Shown here: positions 1 to 6,431 of the stretch, in pieces
How positions within the stretch are numbered: position 1 is the stretch's first letter
Layout of the letters: every line of letters begins with the position of its first letter
Origin: UBA10649 sp965227045
GTDB taxonomy: Bacteria > Actinomycetota > Actinomycetes > S36-B12
Direction: 5' to 3'
Length of the DNA: 64,000 nt
NCBI GenBank assembly: GCA_965227045.1
Contig: OZ245718.1
Location: 1,240,001-1,304,000 of the forward strand
Translations under genes and position numbers: made by a program
The notes under the pieces: generated by a model
The model's database searches: none
Seen by the model: only the letters and a program-made list of their open reading frames with translations
Told to the model about the DNA's origin: nothing

Positions 1-24
1 CGTCGATTGGCAGTTTCGCGATTG

Positions 25-912
25 TCACGTTCTCAGGCGAGCTATTGCACCCGGTTTCGGCTGATGGACGGCGCCTGGGTGCAGGATCGCGGCTAGCGAC
101 TCAACGCCGTCAACCAGGCGCGGTCCCGGACGCACCACAAGCCCGTCGGCGTCGATCGCCCACACCGGTAGGCCGGGCAGGTGCGCGGCGACGACGCGCG
201 CCTGCTGCAGTGCGCCGTCGAGGTGATAGCCGCACGGCGCGACCACGACGATGTCCGGCGTCGCCTCGGCGATCGCCTGCCAGGTGGTCTGCGCCGAACG
301 ACCGCCCGCTACGGCCGATACGGGCTCACCGCCTGCAGCGACGACGAGGTCGGGCACCCAGTGCCCAGCCGAGAACGGCGGGTCCACCCACTCGATCACC
401 ACGACCCGTGGACGAGGAAGTCCAGCCACGCGATCAGCGACGTCACGCAGTCGTGCTCGAAGGGCGGCGACGAACTCCTCGGCGCGCGGGCCGACGCCCG
501 TGCGCCCGCCGACCGCGAGTATCGACTGGAGCACCTCCTCGAGGGTGCGCGGATCGAGCGAGAGCACGTCGGCCGAGCAGCCCAGATGCGTCAACGCATC
601 CTCGACCTGGCCCGCGGGCACCGCGCACACGCGACAGATGTCCTGGCTGATGATCAGGTCGGGAGCAAGCTCGGCCATGGCACCTGCGTGCAAGGTGTAG
701 AGGTCCTCGCCCGCTGCCATCCGCTCGTGCACGTAGGCATCGATCTCACCCGGTGTCATGGACGATGTGTCGCGGCCGGTGACGAGCACCGTCTTGTCAC
801 TGCGCGCACGCGCCGGCTCGTCGCATTCGAAGGTCACGCCCACGAGCTGGTCGTCGAGTCCGAGCGCGTAGACGATCTCCGTCGCCGACGGAAGCATCGA
901 GACCACGCGCAT
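25..912 (-). CDS. BtuF-like cobalamin/ferric-chelate binding protein
   Basis: A 295-residue protein of the BtuF / helical-backbone metal-receptor family, which binds cobalamin or a ferric chelate for an ABC importer. The N-terminus reads MRVVSMLPSATEIVYALGL, the family's first strand and helix. LAPDLIISQDIC (about residues 82-93) and TPDIVVVAPCGY (near residue 220) are the usual second-lobe blocks. ATG at 912 was chosen because the family block begins there; upstream in-frame sequence is arginine-rich shadow. No signal peptide or lipobox is visible, as in many actinobacterial members annotated as cobalamin-binding proteins. No permease or ATPase lies next to it in the window; the left neighbour is out of view. 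The ligand cannot be read from the sequence. Confidence 0.85.
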   Translation of the reverse strand: MRVVSMLPSATEIVYALGLDDQLVGVTFECDEPARARSDKTVLVTGRDTSSMTPGEIDAYVHERMAAGEDLYTLHAGAMAELAPDLIISQDICRVCAVPAGQVEDALTHLGCSADVLSLDPRTLEEVLQSILAVGGRTGVGPRAEEFVAALRARLRDVADRVAGLPRPRVVVIEWVDPPFSAGHWVPDLVVAAGGEPVSAVAGGRSAQTTWQAIAEATPDIVVVAPCGYHLDGALQQARVVAAHLPGLPVWAIDADGLVVRPGPRLVDGVESLAAILHPGAVHQPKPGAIARLRT

Positions 913-938
913 GCGCTGAGGGTATCGACGTCGGATCG

Positions 939-1286
939 TCAGGGATGAATGTCGAGGACCGCGATGAGGTCGTCGCGCAGTTCGAACTTCTGCTTCAAGT
1001 CCGCGACGCCGCCGGGGAAATTGCCCTCGATGCGCATCAAGACCGTGAACTCGTCGTCGCCGGTGGCCTCGACGGACAGCACCGTGGTGGTCCAGACGAA
1101 TGCTGCAGCCACCTTCTCGCGCCACGCAATGATCTGCGCGCGACCTACATGAGTCTCGCCCTCGTCGCGGACGACGCCGTCATTGGTGAAGCAGTCAGCG
1201 AGGGCGAGCCAATCGCCCGCATCGGCGGCGGCGAGGTAGCGGGCGATGGCGCCAGGGGTACTCGGTGTGGCTGCGCGTACGGTCAT
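939..1286 (-). CDS. NTF2-like / SnoaL-like small protein
   Basis: A 115-residue protein with the NTF2-like (SnoaL) cone-fold pattern: an N-terminal helix (IARYLAAADAGDWLALADCF, near residues 14-33), then TNDGVVRDEG, a helix beginning GRAQIIAWREKV and C-terminal strands ending FELRDDLIAVLDIHP. Members are small hydrolases, isomerases or plain ligand-binding proteins, so the reaction cannot be named. ATG 1286 is the start that places the first helix correctly, and it sits inside a perfect inverted repeat (1273-1304). It is transcribed towards the BtuF-like gene 26 bases downstream, so the two may share a transcript. The divergent neighbour is the oxidoreductase at 1428. Confidence 0.75.
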   Translation of the reverse strand: MTVRAATPSTPGAIARYLAAADAGDWLALADCFTNDGVVRDEGETHVGRAQIIAWREKVAAAFVWTTTVLSVEATGDDEFTVLMRIEGNFPGGVADLKQKFELRDDLIAVLDIHP

Positions 1287-1304
1287 TGCGCTGACCGTAC
1301 GCGC
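1273..1304. promoter_or_regulatory. 13-bp inverted repeat over a start codon (operator candidate)
   Basis: Two perfect 13-base arms, GCGCGTACGGTCA (1273-1285) and its complement (1292-1304), are separated by six bases. The ATG of the NTF2-like gene (1284-1286) lies at the inner edge of the left arm. A palindrome of this size at a start codon could bind a dimeric regulator or form a hairpin that blocks translation. No known operator is recognised. Confidence 0.5.
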
Positions 1305-1337
1305 AGCGTCCGACACCCGCCCCTCTCTCTTCCTTCC

Positions 1338-1396
1338 GCGAGTGGGCACCTGTCGGGGTGCTGGGCGCGATTTCGCCCCGACAAGTGCCCACTCGC
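1338..1396. repeat. Long inverted repeat, family A, copy 1 (imperfect)
   Basis: The left arm begins GCGAGTGGGCACCTGTCGGG at 1338, and the right arm, about 1376-1396, is its near complement (CCCCGACAAGTGCCCACTCG) with one mismatch. The intervening loop is about 17 bases. The same arm sequence recurs at 14271-14332. This copy lies in the divergent gap between the NTF2-like and oxidoreductase genes, so it is not simply a terminator. It is about 30 bases upstream of the start at 1428. Confidence 0.7.
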
Positions 1397-1427
1397 GTGA
1401 AGGGGAGGCGGCGTCTACGGTGGCGCT

Positions 1428-2033
1428 ATGGCCACGACACGGGGATTCCTTGGACGCCGGCAGGAGCGCGACCCTCGGCTGCCGCCGGGCCAGTACGACA
1501 CCGGCACCGACTGGCCCGTGCTCACCGCCGAGGTCACGCCGAACCTGCATACCGACCAGTGGACGATGACCGTCGATGGGCTCGTCGAGTCGCCGACGAC
1601 GTGGACCTGGGACGAGGCTCACGCGCTGCCGCAGTCGGAATACACGGGCGACATCCACTGCGTCACCACCTGGTCGATGCTCGGGGTGACATTCGGCGGG
1701 GTCAGTGTCGACGTGCTCCTCGATGCGGCGAAGCCGACCGCCGACGCCGCATACGTCATGGCGACCTCGACGACCGGCTACACCACGAACCTTCCGCTCG
1801 ACGACCTGCGCGGCGGGAAGGCGTGGGTGGCCTGGTCCTTCGAAGGCCAGCCCCTGACTCCCGCACACGGCGGTCCCGTTCGACTGCTCGTGCCGCACCT
1901 GTACTTCTGGAAGAGCGCGAAGTGGGTGACCTCGCTGACGTTGATGCGAGATGACGAGCCCGGTTTCTGGGAACGCAATGGGTACCACGACCGTGGCGAC
2001 CCGTGGCTCGAGCAGCGTTACCAGGGCGACTGA
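1428..2033 (+). CDS. Molybdopterin-dependent oxidoreductase, sulfite-oxidase-like
   Basis: A 201-residue protein of the sulfite oxidase / MsrP catalytic-domain family, which holds a Mo-molybdopterin cofactor. The key site is DIHCVTTWS (cysteine near residue 76), the cysteine being the Mo ligand, followed by the substrate/cofactor block GGPVRLLVPHLYFWKSAKW (about 148-166). It lacks a signal peptide and a dimerisation domain, so it looks like a compact cytoplasmic member. The next gene, a flavin/ferredoxin-reductase-like protein, begins one base after its stop, and the pair probably works as oxidoreductase plus electron-transfer partner. The substrate is unknown. Start ATG at 1428 follows AAGGGGAGG-type purine sequence about 25 bases upstream, too far for a normal Shine-Dalgarno. 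Confidence 0.85.
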   Translation: MATTRGFLGRRQERDPRLPPGQYDTGTDWPVLTAEVTPNLHTDQWTMTVDGLVESPTTWTWDEAHALPQSEYTGDIHCVTTWSMLGVTFGGVSVDVLLDAAKPTADAAYVMATSTTGYTTNLPLDDLRGGKAWVAWSFEGQPLTPAHGGPVRLLVPHLYFWKSAKWVTSLTLMRDDEPGFWERNGYHDRGDPWLEQRYQGD

Positions 2034-2034
2034 G

Positions 2035-2754
2035 GTGGATCTTCTTCCCGAGGTGGCACCCGCGCCCAGTGGCGGCTGGGGCCGCGCGATCGTTCGCGAG
2101 ATCACGCACCCCGCCCCGCGGTTCGTCATCCTCCGCCTCGAGGTCGACAACCGGATCGACCACCTTCCCGGCCAGCACTACGTCGTGCGACTGCGCGCCG
2201 ACGATGGCTACACCGCTCAGCGCTCATACTCGATCGCCTCCGCTCCGTCGGACCCGCTCGTAGAACTCTGCATTGAGCGGCTGCCGGAGGGCGAGGTCTC
2301 GGTGTTCCTCAGCGACATCGTGCAGGTGGGAGACGAGCTCGAGGTGCGCGGCCCGATCGGCGGCTGGTTCGTCTGGGACGGTGTAACTCCGGCCCTTGCC
2401 GTCGGCGGAGGCACCGGCGTCGTGCCGCTCGTGTCGATCATGCGTCATGCACGCGCCATCGGTCGCCCGGATCTGGTCTGCCTCGCGGCCGCCGCACGCA
2501 CCGCAGCCGAACTGCCGTACGAGGCCGAGATCCTCGAGGGCTGCCATGTAGTCGCACTGTCACGCGAGGACGGATCGGCAGGCCGCACGGCGAGCCGTCT
2601 CACCGTGGACGACATTCGGCCGTTCGTTCACGGGGACCAGGTGGCCTTCGTCTGCGGTTCCTCGGGCTTCGCAGAAAGCGCCAGCCAACTGCTCCTCGCG
2701 GCGGGAATGCCCGTCGAGTCGATCCGCGTCGAGCGCTTCGGGCCGTCTGGGTGA
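2035..2754 (+). CDS. Ferredoxin/flavodoxin-reductase-like FAD/NAD(P)-binding protein
   Basis: A 239-residue protein with FNR architecture. An FAD-binding beta barrel carries the RSYSIAS motif (near residues 63-69). It is followed by an NAD(P)-binding lobe with VGGGTGVVPLVSI (about 123-135) and a C-terminal FVCGSSGFAE block. No iron-sulfur domain is attached. GTG at 2035 was chosen because it falls one base after the upstream stop; an ATG at 1951 or 1978 in the same frame would overlap the oxidoreductase heavily. It probably shuttles electrons between NAD(P)H and the adjacent Mo oxidoreductase, an inference from gene order. The next small gene overlaps its stop by four bases. Confidence 0.85.
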   Translation: MDLLPEVAPAPSGGWGRAIVREITHPAPRFVILRLEVDNRIDHLPGQHYVVRLRADDGYTAQRSYSIASAPSDPLVELCIERLPEGEVSVFLSDIVQVGDELEVRGPIGGWFVWDGVTPALAVGGGTGVVPLVSIMRHARAIGRPDLVCLAAAARTAAELPYEAEILEGCHVVALSREDGSAGRTASRLTVDDIRPFVHGDQVAFVCGSSGFAESASQLLLAAGMPVESIRVERFGPSG

Positions 2755-2945
2755 GCGGTAAGCCGCTGCCATCTCTGGACTCCCGCACGTGGGCGGCGCA
2801 TGATGCTGCAGAAGCACGTGGCGATGCGGGCTACACGGATCCGGCGACCGGGTACTTCGTGTTCACTCGGAGGACGCAGCTGGAACGCGGCTACTGCTGC
2901 GGGAACCGCTGCCGGCACTGCCCATATCCGGAGGAGGACGCGTGA
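2751..2945 (+). CDS. DUF5522 family small protein
   Basis: A 64-residue protein recognised as DUF5522 by its cysteine-rich C-terminus, LERGYCCGNRCRHCPY (about residues 44-59), preceded by YTDPATGYFVFTRRTQL. The cysteine cluster suggests a metal-binding knuckle, but no function is established. GTG at 2751 overlaps the stop of the reductase (GTGA), and its own stop overlaps the next GTG, so translation is likely coupled along this stretch. Confidence 0.8.
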   Translation: MSGKPLPSLDSRTWAAHDAAEARGDAGYTDPATGYFVFTRRTQLERGYCCGNRCRHCPYPEEDA

Positions 2946-3097
2946 ATGCGGAGTGGCATAGCGAGCACGTGCTGGGCTCGCACGCGACGATGGACGAGCG
3001 CGTGGACTGGCACCTCGCTCATGCGCAGGCCTGCGGGTGCCGTCCGATACCTGCCTCGGTTACCGCGGAGATCGAGCGCCGCCTCGAGGGCCTGTAG
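2942..3097 (+). CDS. Conserved 51-residue protein paired with DUF5522
   Basis: A tiny ORF starting GTG at 2942, overlapping the DUF5522 stop by four bases (GTGA) and ending with TAG at 3095-3097. The product begins MNAEWHSEHVLGSHATMDER and contains WHLAHAQACGCRPIPASV, with two closely spaced cysteines and several histidines that could bind a metal. Little proteins of this appearance often follow DUF5522 in actinobacteria, but I cannot name a family with certainty. The stop-start overlap and coding-like GC3 support it being real. Confidence 0.65.
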   Translation: MNAEWHSEHVLGSHATMDERVDWHLAHAQACGCRPIPASVTAEIERRLEGL

Positions 3098-3100
3098 CGC

Positions 3101-3631
3101 CTACGCGTGGTGCGGAGTCGGCTGCGACAGGTCGATGTCCTGCGCCTTGAGACCCTCGGGCACCTCGAACACGGTCGTCGGAGTGAAGCCCTCGGCATCC
3201 AGGCCGCCAGTCAGCGCTCCGCGTGCGCCGAGCAGCCACGCGTGCGCGTCCCATTCCCCCTCCGCCGGACGCAGCCCGATGACGACCACTCCCGGCTTGC
3301 CACGACGGCGCAGCATGATCTGTCCAGCCGCCGCCTGGGCGAGGCAGCTGGGCGTCCACGGGAGTCGGTCCGAAGCTCGACGAATCGCTCGGCGCACCCG
3401 TTCCTCGTCGAGGTCGGCACTCCGCACGGGCACCGCCTGCTCGGATGTTGCCTCCCACGTCCGCGGCACCTGCGCGTGCTCGCCGATTACTCGTGACCAG
3501 CGAGTCATTGGGACGACCTTCTGCGCGACTCCCGTCGCGGTGATCAGGGCCATGGCCTGCGCGACCCGAGCGCGACCTCGCCAGCGCCGCGATGCGGCGC
3601 TCTGCGCGGAGGTGTCGCTCGGCATCGTCAC
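3101..3631 (-). CDS. Lasso peptide biosynthesis B2 protein (leader protease)
   Basis: A 176-residue transglutaminase-like cysteine protease of the lasso B2 family, which removes the leader peptide together with the B1 recognition protein. The diagnostic stretch is SCLAQAAAGQIMLRRRGKPG (about 95-114; Cys96 nucleophile), then VVVIGLRP, then DAHAWLLG (His130). Asp145 is the best candidate for the third catalytic residue. It has a longer N-terminus than the usual 140-150 residues. GTG at 3631 overlaps the stop of the upstream repeat-protein gene by four bases (GTGA), so it belongs to the operon holding the cyclase and precursor. It ends three bases from the convergent 51-residue gene. Confidence 0.88.
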   Translation of the reverse strand: MTMPSDTSAQSAASRRWRGRARVAQAMALITATGVAQKVVPMTRWSRVIGEHAQVPRTWEATSEQAVPVRSADLDEERVRRAIRRASDRLPWTPSCLAQAAAGQIMLRRRGKPGVVVIGLRPAEGEWDAHAWLLGARGALTGGLDAEGFTPTTVFEVPEGLKAQDIDLSQPTPHHA

Positions 3632-4653
3632 TTGATTCCGAGTATCGCCTTCTGGGCGGGGCTGAGCTCGGCGATCTGGAGTGGCCGCAGCGCATCGATC
3701 TGGCGCGAGGTCAGTGCGCGCAACTGCGCAGTAGTCATCGCTTGGATCGCCGCGGGAGAAAGAAACTTGATCGCAGAGGGCCGCAACGCCGCCACTGCTG
3801 CGGGGCTAAGCGCGGCGACAGCCGACGGCCGAAGCTCTGCGGCGCGCGCAGCCCGGATGCTCGACGCCTGCTCGATGGTCAGCACCGCAGCTTGAGATGC
3901 CGACAGTGCCTTGAAGGTGGACGGCGGCAACTGCCCGAACACTGCGGCGGAGATCGTCGCCACCTGAGCTGGCGTGAGCGCAGTTAGCTGCGCTGCGCTG
4001 AACGTGCCCGGACTGGCGATGACGACCGGTGCGGTTGTCGGACTGCTCGCGACACCCGTCGCCGGGCCGCTTGAGCCGTCCGTCGAGCCGGTAGCGGTTC
4101 CCTCGCTGGTCGAGCCTGTGCCTGCGTCGTCGGATCCGCCGCCAGAGCCGTCCTCAGCCGAGAGCCCGTCGGTTGTCGACGTCACCAGCGATGCATCAAG
4201 CGACACAGTCGATCTCAGGCTGTCATCGACAAACTCGCCGTCGTCGTCCTCGACCTTGGGCATGAGGTCCGCATGCACGGAGATCGTGTACGAGGTCGAC
4301 GGGGCGAGGTCATTCACGGCAATCGTCACATAGGCGTTCGGGCACGGGTCCGTCCCAATGAGCACAGAGGTGGGATCCGGGTCCGACCAGTCGACCGGGC
4401 CGATGGCGCCGGGGCCGCCGCTGACCGAGTACGAGCCGGCGAGACGCGCAGGCAGGGCATCGCCCTCCGTCAGGCAGATGCTGAACTGGATCTGCGAACC
4501 GCCAGCGCTGTAGAGGATCACTCCCAAAGAAGCGTCAGCCGCGGCTGCTGGCGCCTGGGAGGCCAACGAGGCGCCAAGCGCGAGGCCACAGGCGGCGGCA
4601 ACTGCGATCGCTGGCCGCGACACGCGGCGCACGCGAATTCTGGTGGCCCTCAC
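3628..4653 (-). CDS. Exported protein with 15 octapeptide repeats, in the lasso operon
   Basis: A 341-residue protein of unknown function. Residues 1-39 form a signal peptide: a basic start (RVRRVSRPAIAVAAACG), a hydrophobic core and an AAAADA-type cleavage site. Residues 40-130 look like an all-beta Ig/fibronectin-like domain with two cysteines. Residues 160-215 are a Gly/Ser/Thr/acidic linker. Residues 217-336 are 15 back-to-back 8-residue repeats of the form A-L-x-P-x-x-[VI]-x, for example ALSPAAVA, ALRPSAIK, FLSPAAIQ, ELSPAQKA. Such a regular octad suggests an alpha solenoid or a cell-wall/ligand-binding rod. It starts (GTG) 28 bases after the cyclase stop, and its own stop overlaps the B2 start, so it is placed inside the lasso operon, where no such gene is standard. 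Confidence 0.8.
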   Translation of the reverse strand: MRATRIRVRRVSRPAIAVAAACGLALGASLASQAPAAAADASLGVILYSAGGSQIQFSICLTEGDALPARLAGSYSVSGGPGAIGPVDWSDPDPTSVLIGTDPCPNAYVTIAVNDLAPSTSYTISVHADLMPKVEDDDGEFVDDSLRSTVSLDASLVTSTTDGLSAEDGSGGGSDDAGTGSTSEGTATGSTDGSSGPATGVASSPTTAPVVIASPGTFSAAQLTALTPAQVATISAAVFGQLPPSTFKALSASQAAVLTIEQASSIRAARAAELRPSAVAALSPAAVAALRPSAIKFLSPAAIQAMTTAQLRALTSRQIDALRPLQIAELSPAQKAILGIK

Positions 4654-4681
4654 GAGTAGAGGTTACGCCGACGCATCGGGG

Positions 4682-6265
4682 CTACCAAATGCTTACAAAC
4701 TCGGCCACGCCGAGAACTCGGTCGACAGCAACCTGATCGAGCCAGGGCGGTCCTTCGATCTCGCCCCACGGCCACGCGGCCACCTGCGCCGACATCGCCC
4801 TGGAATCGACTCCCTCCAAGCCGGCAACTGCACTGACTGCTGCGATTCGGTCGAGATAGTCCTCTTTGTCGTGGCGGATGACGTACCAAGCATCGCGGCC
4901 CTGCAGTCCGCGTCCGGTGCGAAGCCGAATGGCGTCGGGTACTCGACCTGCGCTCGCTCGCCGCGCGAATCCCCGACCGACAGATCCATGTGCCCACTCG
5001 GCCGGGGTGATCGACGCGGCGACTTCGATGACAGCACGCGAGGAAAACGGATCCGCCATGAGAACCCCCTCCATCGCCGCGGGATTGCCGGCTGCAGGAA
5101 GTCCCGTGACCGAACGGGCCAACCATTTCAGGTAGCGGGCTCGATCCATGGAAGGAGCGGCGTCGACGGACTTACCGAGGTACTGGCGTCGTAGGGGACC
5201 GAGAACGCGTGTACGAAGGCCACCGTCCGCGGTGAGTTTGGCGACGCCGTCGAGCCTGGCGCGACGCACGTAGTAGTCAGCGGCATACGGGTGGTGATAG
5301 CTGAACGCAGCGTTCCCGTTCGAGCCTACGAACCACATAGACGAACCCTCGCCCGCAGCGATGTCGCGCATGCGTGTGAGCCACGGCTGATTGGCGGGCG
5401 TGAACGTCGGCACACCCGCACGGCGCGAGATTTCGGCGGCCGCGACGAGCGGTCGGACCTCGTCCGCGTTGTCAACGAGCTCGATCGACAGCCGCTCTGG
5501 ATAGGCATCAGCCATGAGCAGCGCCAGCCCTGATTCGTCAGCATCACCACCGAGCATTGCCGCGCTGAGCGGTGCGTAGGTAAGTCCGCGGACTGTGCTA
5601 GCCGCCCCTCGCGCTAACGAGGCAGCGACGAACGTCGAGTCAAGGCCGCCAGACACGGTGGCCACCGCCGGTCCCGAGCGCCGCGCCAACTCCGACACGA
5701 CTGCGTCGAACGTCTCCACGTAAGTCCTCACCGCGGCCGGGCCGTCGAGGGTGGGCTGGGACCACGCGCTAGGGCCACACCACACATGAGTTGCGGGCCC
5801 CGTCCGTGGAGAGTTCCACGTCAAGGTCGCGCCGGAGTTCGCGCGGTGCACACCAACGAATGGAGTCGTGTGCGGCGCCGCTCGCAGCGCGAGGTAATCG
5901 TGGATGTACTGCGGGTCTATGACTGGCGCGGACGTTGCGGCCTGTGGATCGGACGCGACCACGAGGTCGTCGTCACTAACCGTCCAGAAAAGCCCGCTCG
6001 GCAGCATCATGGAGGCGGCGGCGGCGAGACCGTCGGATCCGAAACGCGCGACAGCCATCCAAGGAGTGTCCAGGCCGCCCGGGTCACCACCGAGGGACAG
6101 ACGCATGACGAGCGAGTCTGCCTCGGCTTGGGTGGCGGCGCCGTAAACCGCGCCAGCAAGAGATCCGTCGCGCGCGCGCACTTCGGTGACTACCGTCGGC
6201 GCACCCGATCTCGGCCCGTCAATGACGAAACCTGAGGGACCGATCCGTGCCCTGAGCCCCTGCAT
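4682..6265 (-). CDS. Lasso peptide macrolactam synthetase (C protein, asparagine-synthetase-like)
   Basis: A 527-residue asparagine-synthetase-like enzyme that would adenylate an Asp/Glu side chain of the core peptide and close the N-terminal macrolactam ring. The PP-loop motif SGGLDS lies near residues 205-210. The N-terminal glutaminase-like domain lacks the Met-Cys start of true AsnB, as in lasso cyclases, so it cannot use glutamine in the ordinary way. ATG at 6265 was chosen because it follows the precursor stop by four bases; an earlier in-frame start at 6358 would run through the precursor gene. It sits between the precursor gene and the octapeptide-repeat gene, with the B2 protease further downstream. 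This context separates it from the genuine AsnB at 27410. Confidence 0.88.
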   Translation of the reverse strand: MQGLRARIGPSGFVIDGPRSGAPTVVTEVRARDGSLAGAVYGAATQAEADSLVMRLSLGGDPGGLDTPWMAVARFGSDGLAAAASMMLPSGLFWTVSDDDLVVASDPQAATSAPVIDPQYIHDYLALRAAPHTTPFVGVHRANSGATLTWNSPRTGPATHVWCGPSAWSQPTLDGPAAVRTYVETFDAVVSELARRSGPAVATVSGGLDSTFVAASLARGAASTVRGLTYAPLSAAMLGGDADESGLALLMADAYPERLSIELVDNADEVRPLVAAAEISRRAGVPTFTPANQPWLTRMRDIAAGEGSSMWFVGSNGNAAFSYHHPYAADYYVRRARLDGVAKLTADGGLRTRVLGPLRRQYLGKSVDAAPSMDRARYLKWLARSVTGLPAAGNPAAMEGVLMADPFSSRAVIEVAASITPAEWAHGSVGRGFARRASAGRVPDAIRLRTGRGLQGRDAWYVIRHDKEDYLDRIAAVSAVAGLEGVDSRAMSAQVAAWPWGEIEGPPWLDQVAVDRVLGVAEFVSIW

Positions 6266-6269
6266 GGGC

Positions 6270-6404
6270 TTAGCTGTAGCCGTACGGGAACCCGCTGTAG
6301 GTCTGGTCGATGTCACCAGTGCCCGAGAGATTGTTCTTCGAATCGCCGGAGGCAGCAAGCGGCACCAGGCGTGGGGTTACCCACTGCTGTCGTTCGTTCT
6401 CCAC
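6270..6404 (-). CDS. Lasso peptide precursor (44 residues)
   Basis: A 44-residue ORF with GTG at 6404, TAA at 6270-6272 and a strong AGGAGG seven bases upstream. The leader carries WVTPRLVPL (residues 8-16), matching the YxxPxL recognition element bound by lasso B1/RRE proteins, with Trp for Tyr. The C-terminal part holds two acids, Asp31 and Asp33, able to close a 7-9 residue ring, and a tail ending YSGFPYGYS with a C-terminal serine (Ser44). The core start is not certain. Beginning at Asn24 (NNLSGTGD, Ser22 at the -2 position) gives an 8-residue ring to Asp31; Lys23 gives nine. No Thr falls at -2 for any option. A C-terminal Ser is the residue phosphorylated in paeninodin-type lasso peptides, and kinase-like genes are nearby. 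Confidence 0.82.
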   Translation of the reverse strand: MENERQQWVTPRLVPLAASGDSKNNLSGTGDIDQTYSGFPYGYS

Positions 6405-6411
6405 TTGCTCA

Positions 6412-6417
6412 CCTCCT
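6412..6417 (-). promoter_or_regulatory. Strong ribosome binding site of the precursor gene
   Basis: AGGAGG on the minus strand with seven bases to the GTG at 6404. It is among the best Shine-Dalgarno sequences in the window and decides the precursor start; it lies in the 27-base gap after the stop of the glycine-rich gene. High translation of the precursor relative to the enzymes would be expected. Confidence 0.75.
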
Positions 6418-6431
6418 GTCATGTCGATTGC

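Noticed and set aside
1338..1396. Simple rho-independent terminator
   Set aside because: It lies between divergent genes and has no T-run; treated as a dispersed repeat instead.
939..2150. 403-codon minus-strand frame covering the oxidoreductase
   Set aside because: Only its last 115 codons look like a protein; the rest is antisense to the Mo oxidoreductase.
4682..6265. Ordinary asparagine synthase
   Set aside because: No Met-Cys glutaminase start; neighbours are a RiPP precursor and a B2 protease, so lasso cyclase is the better call.
6270..6404. Lasso core starting two residues after Thr29 or Thr35, following the usual -2 Thr rule
   Set aside because: Neither start leaves an Asp or Glu at position 7-9 for ring closure.
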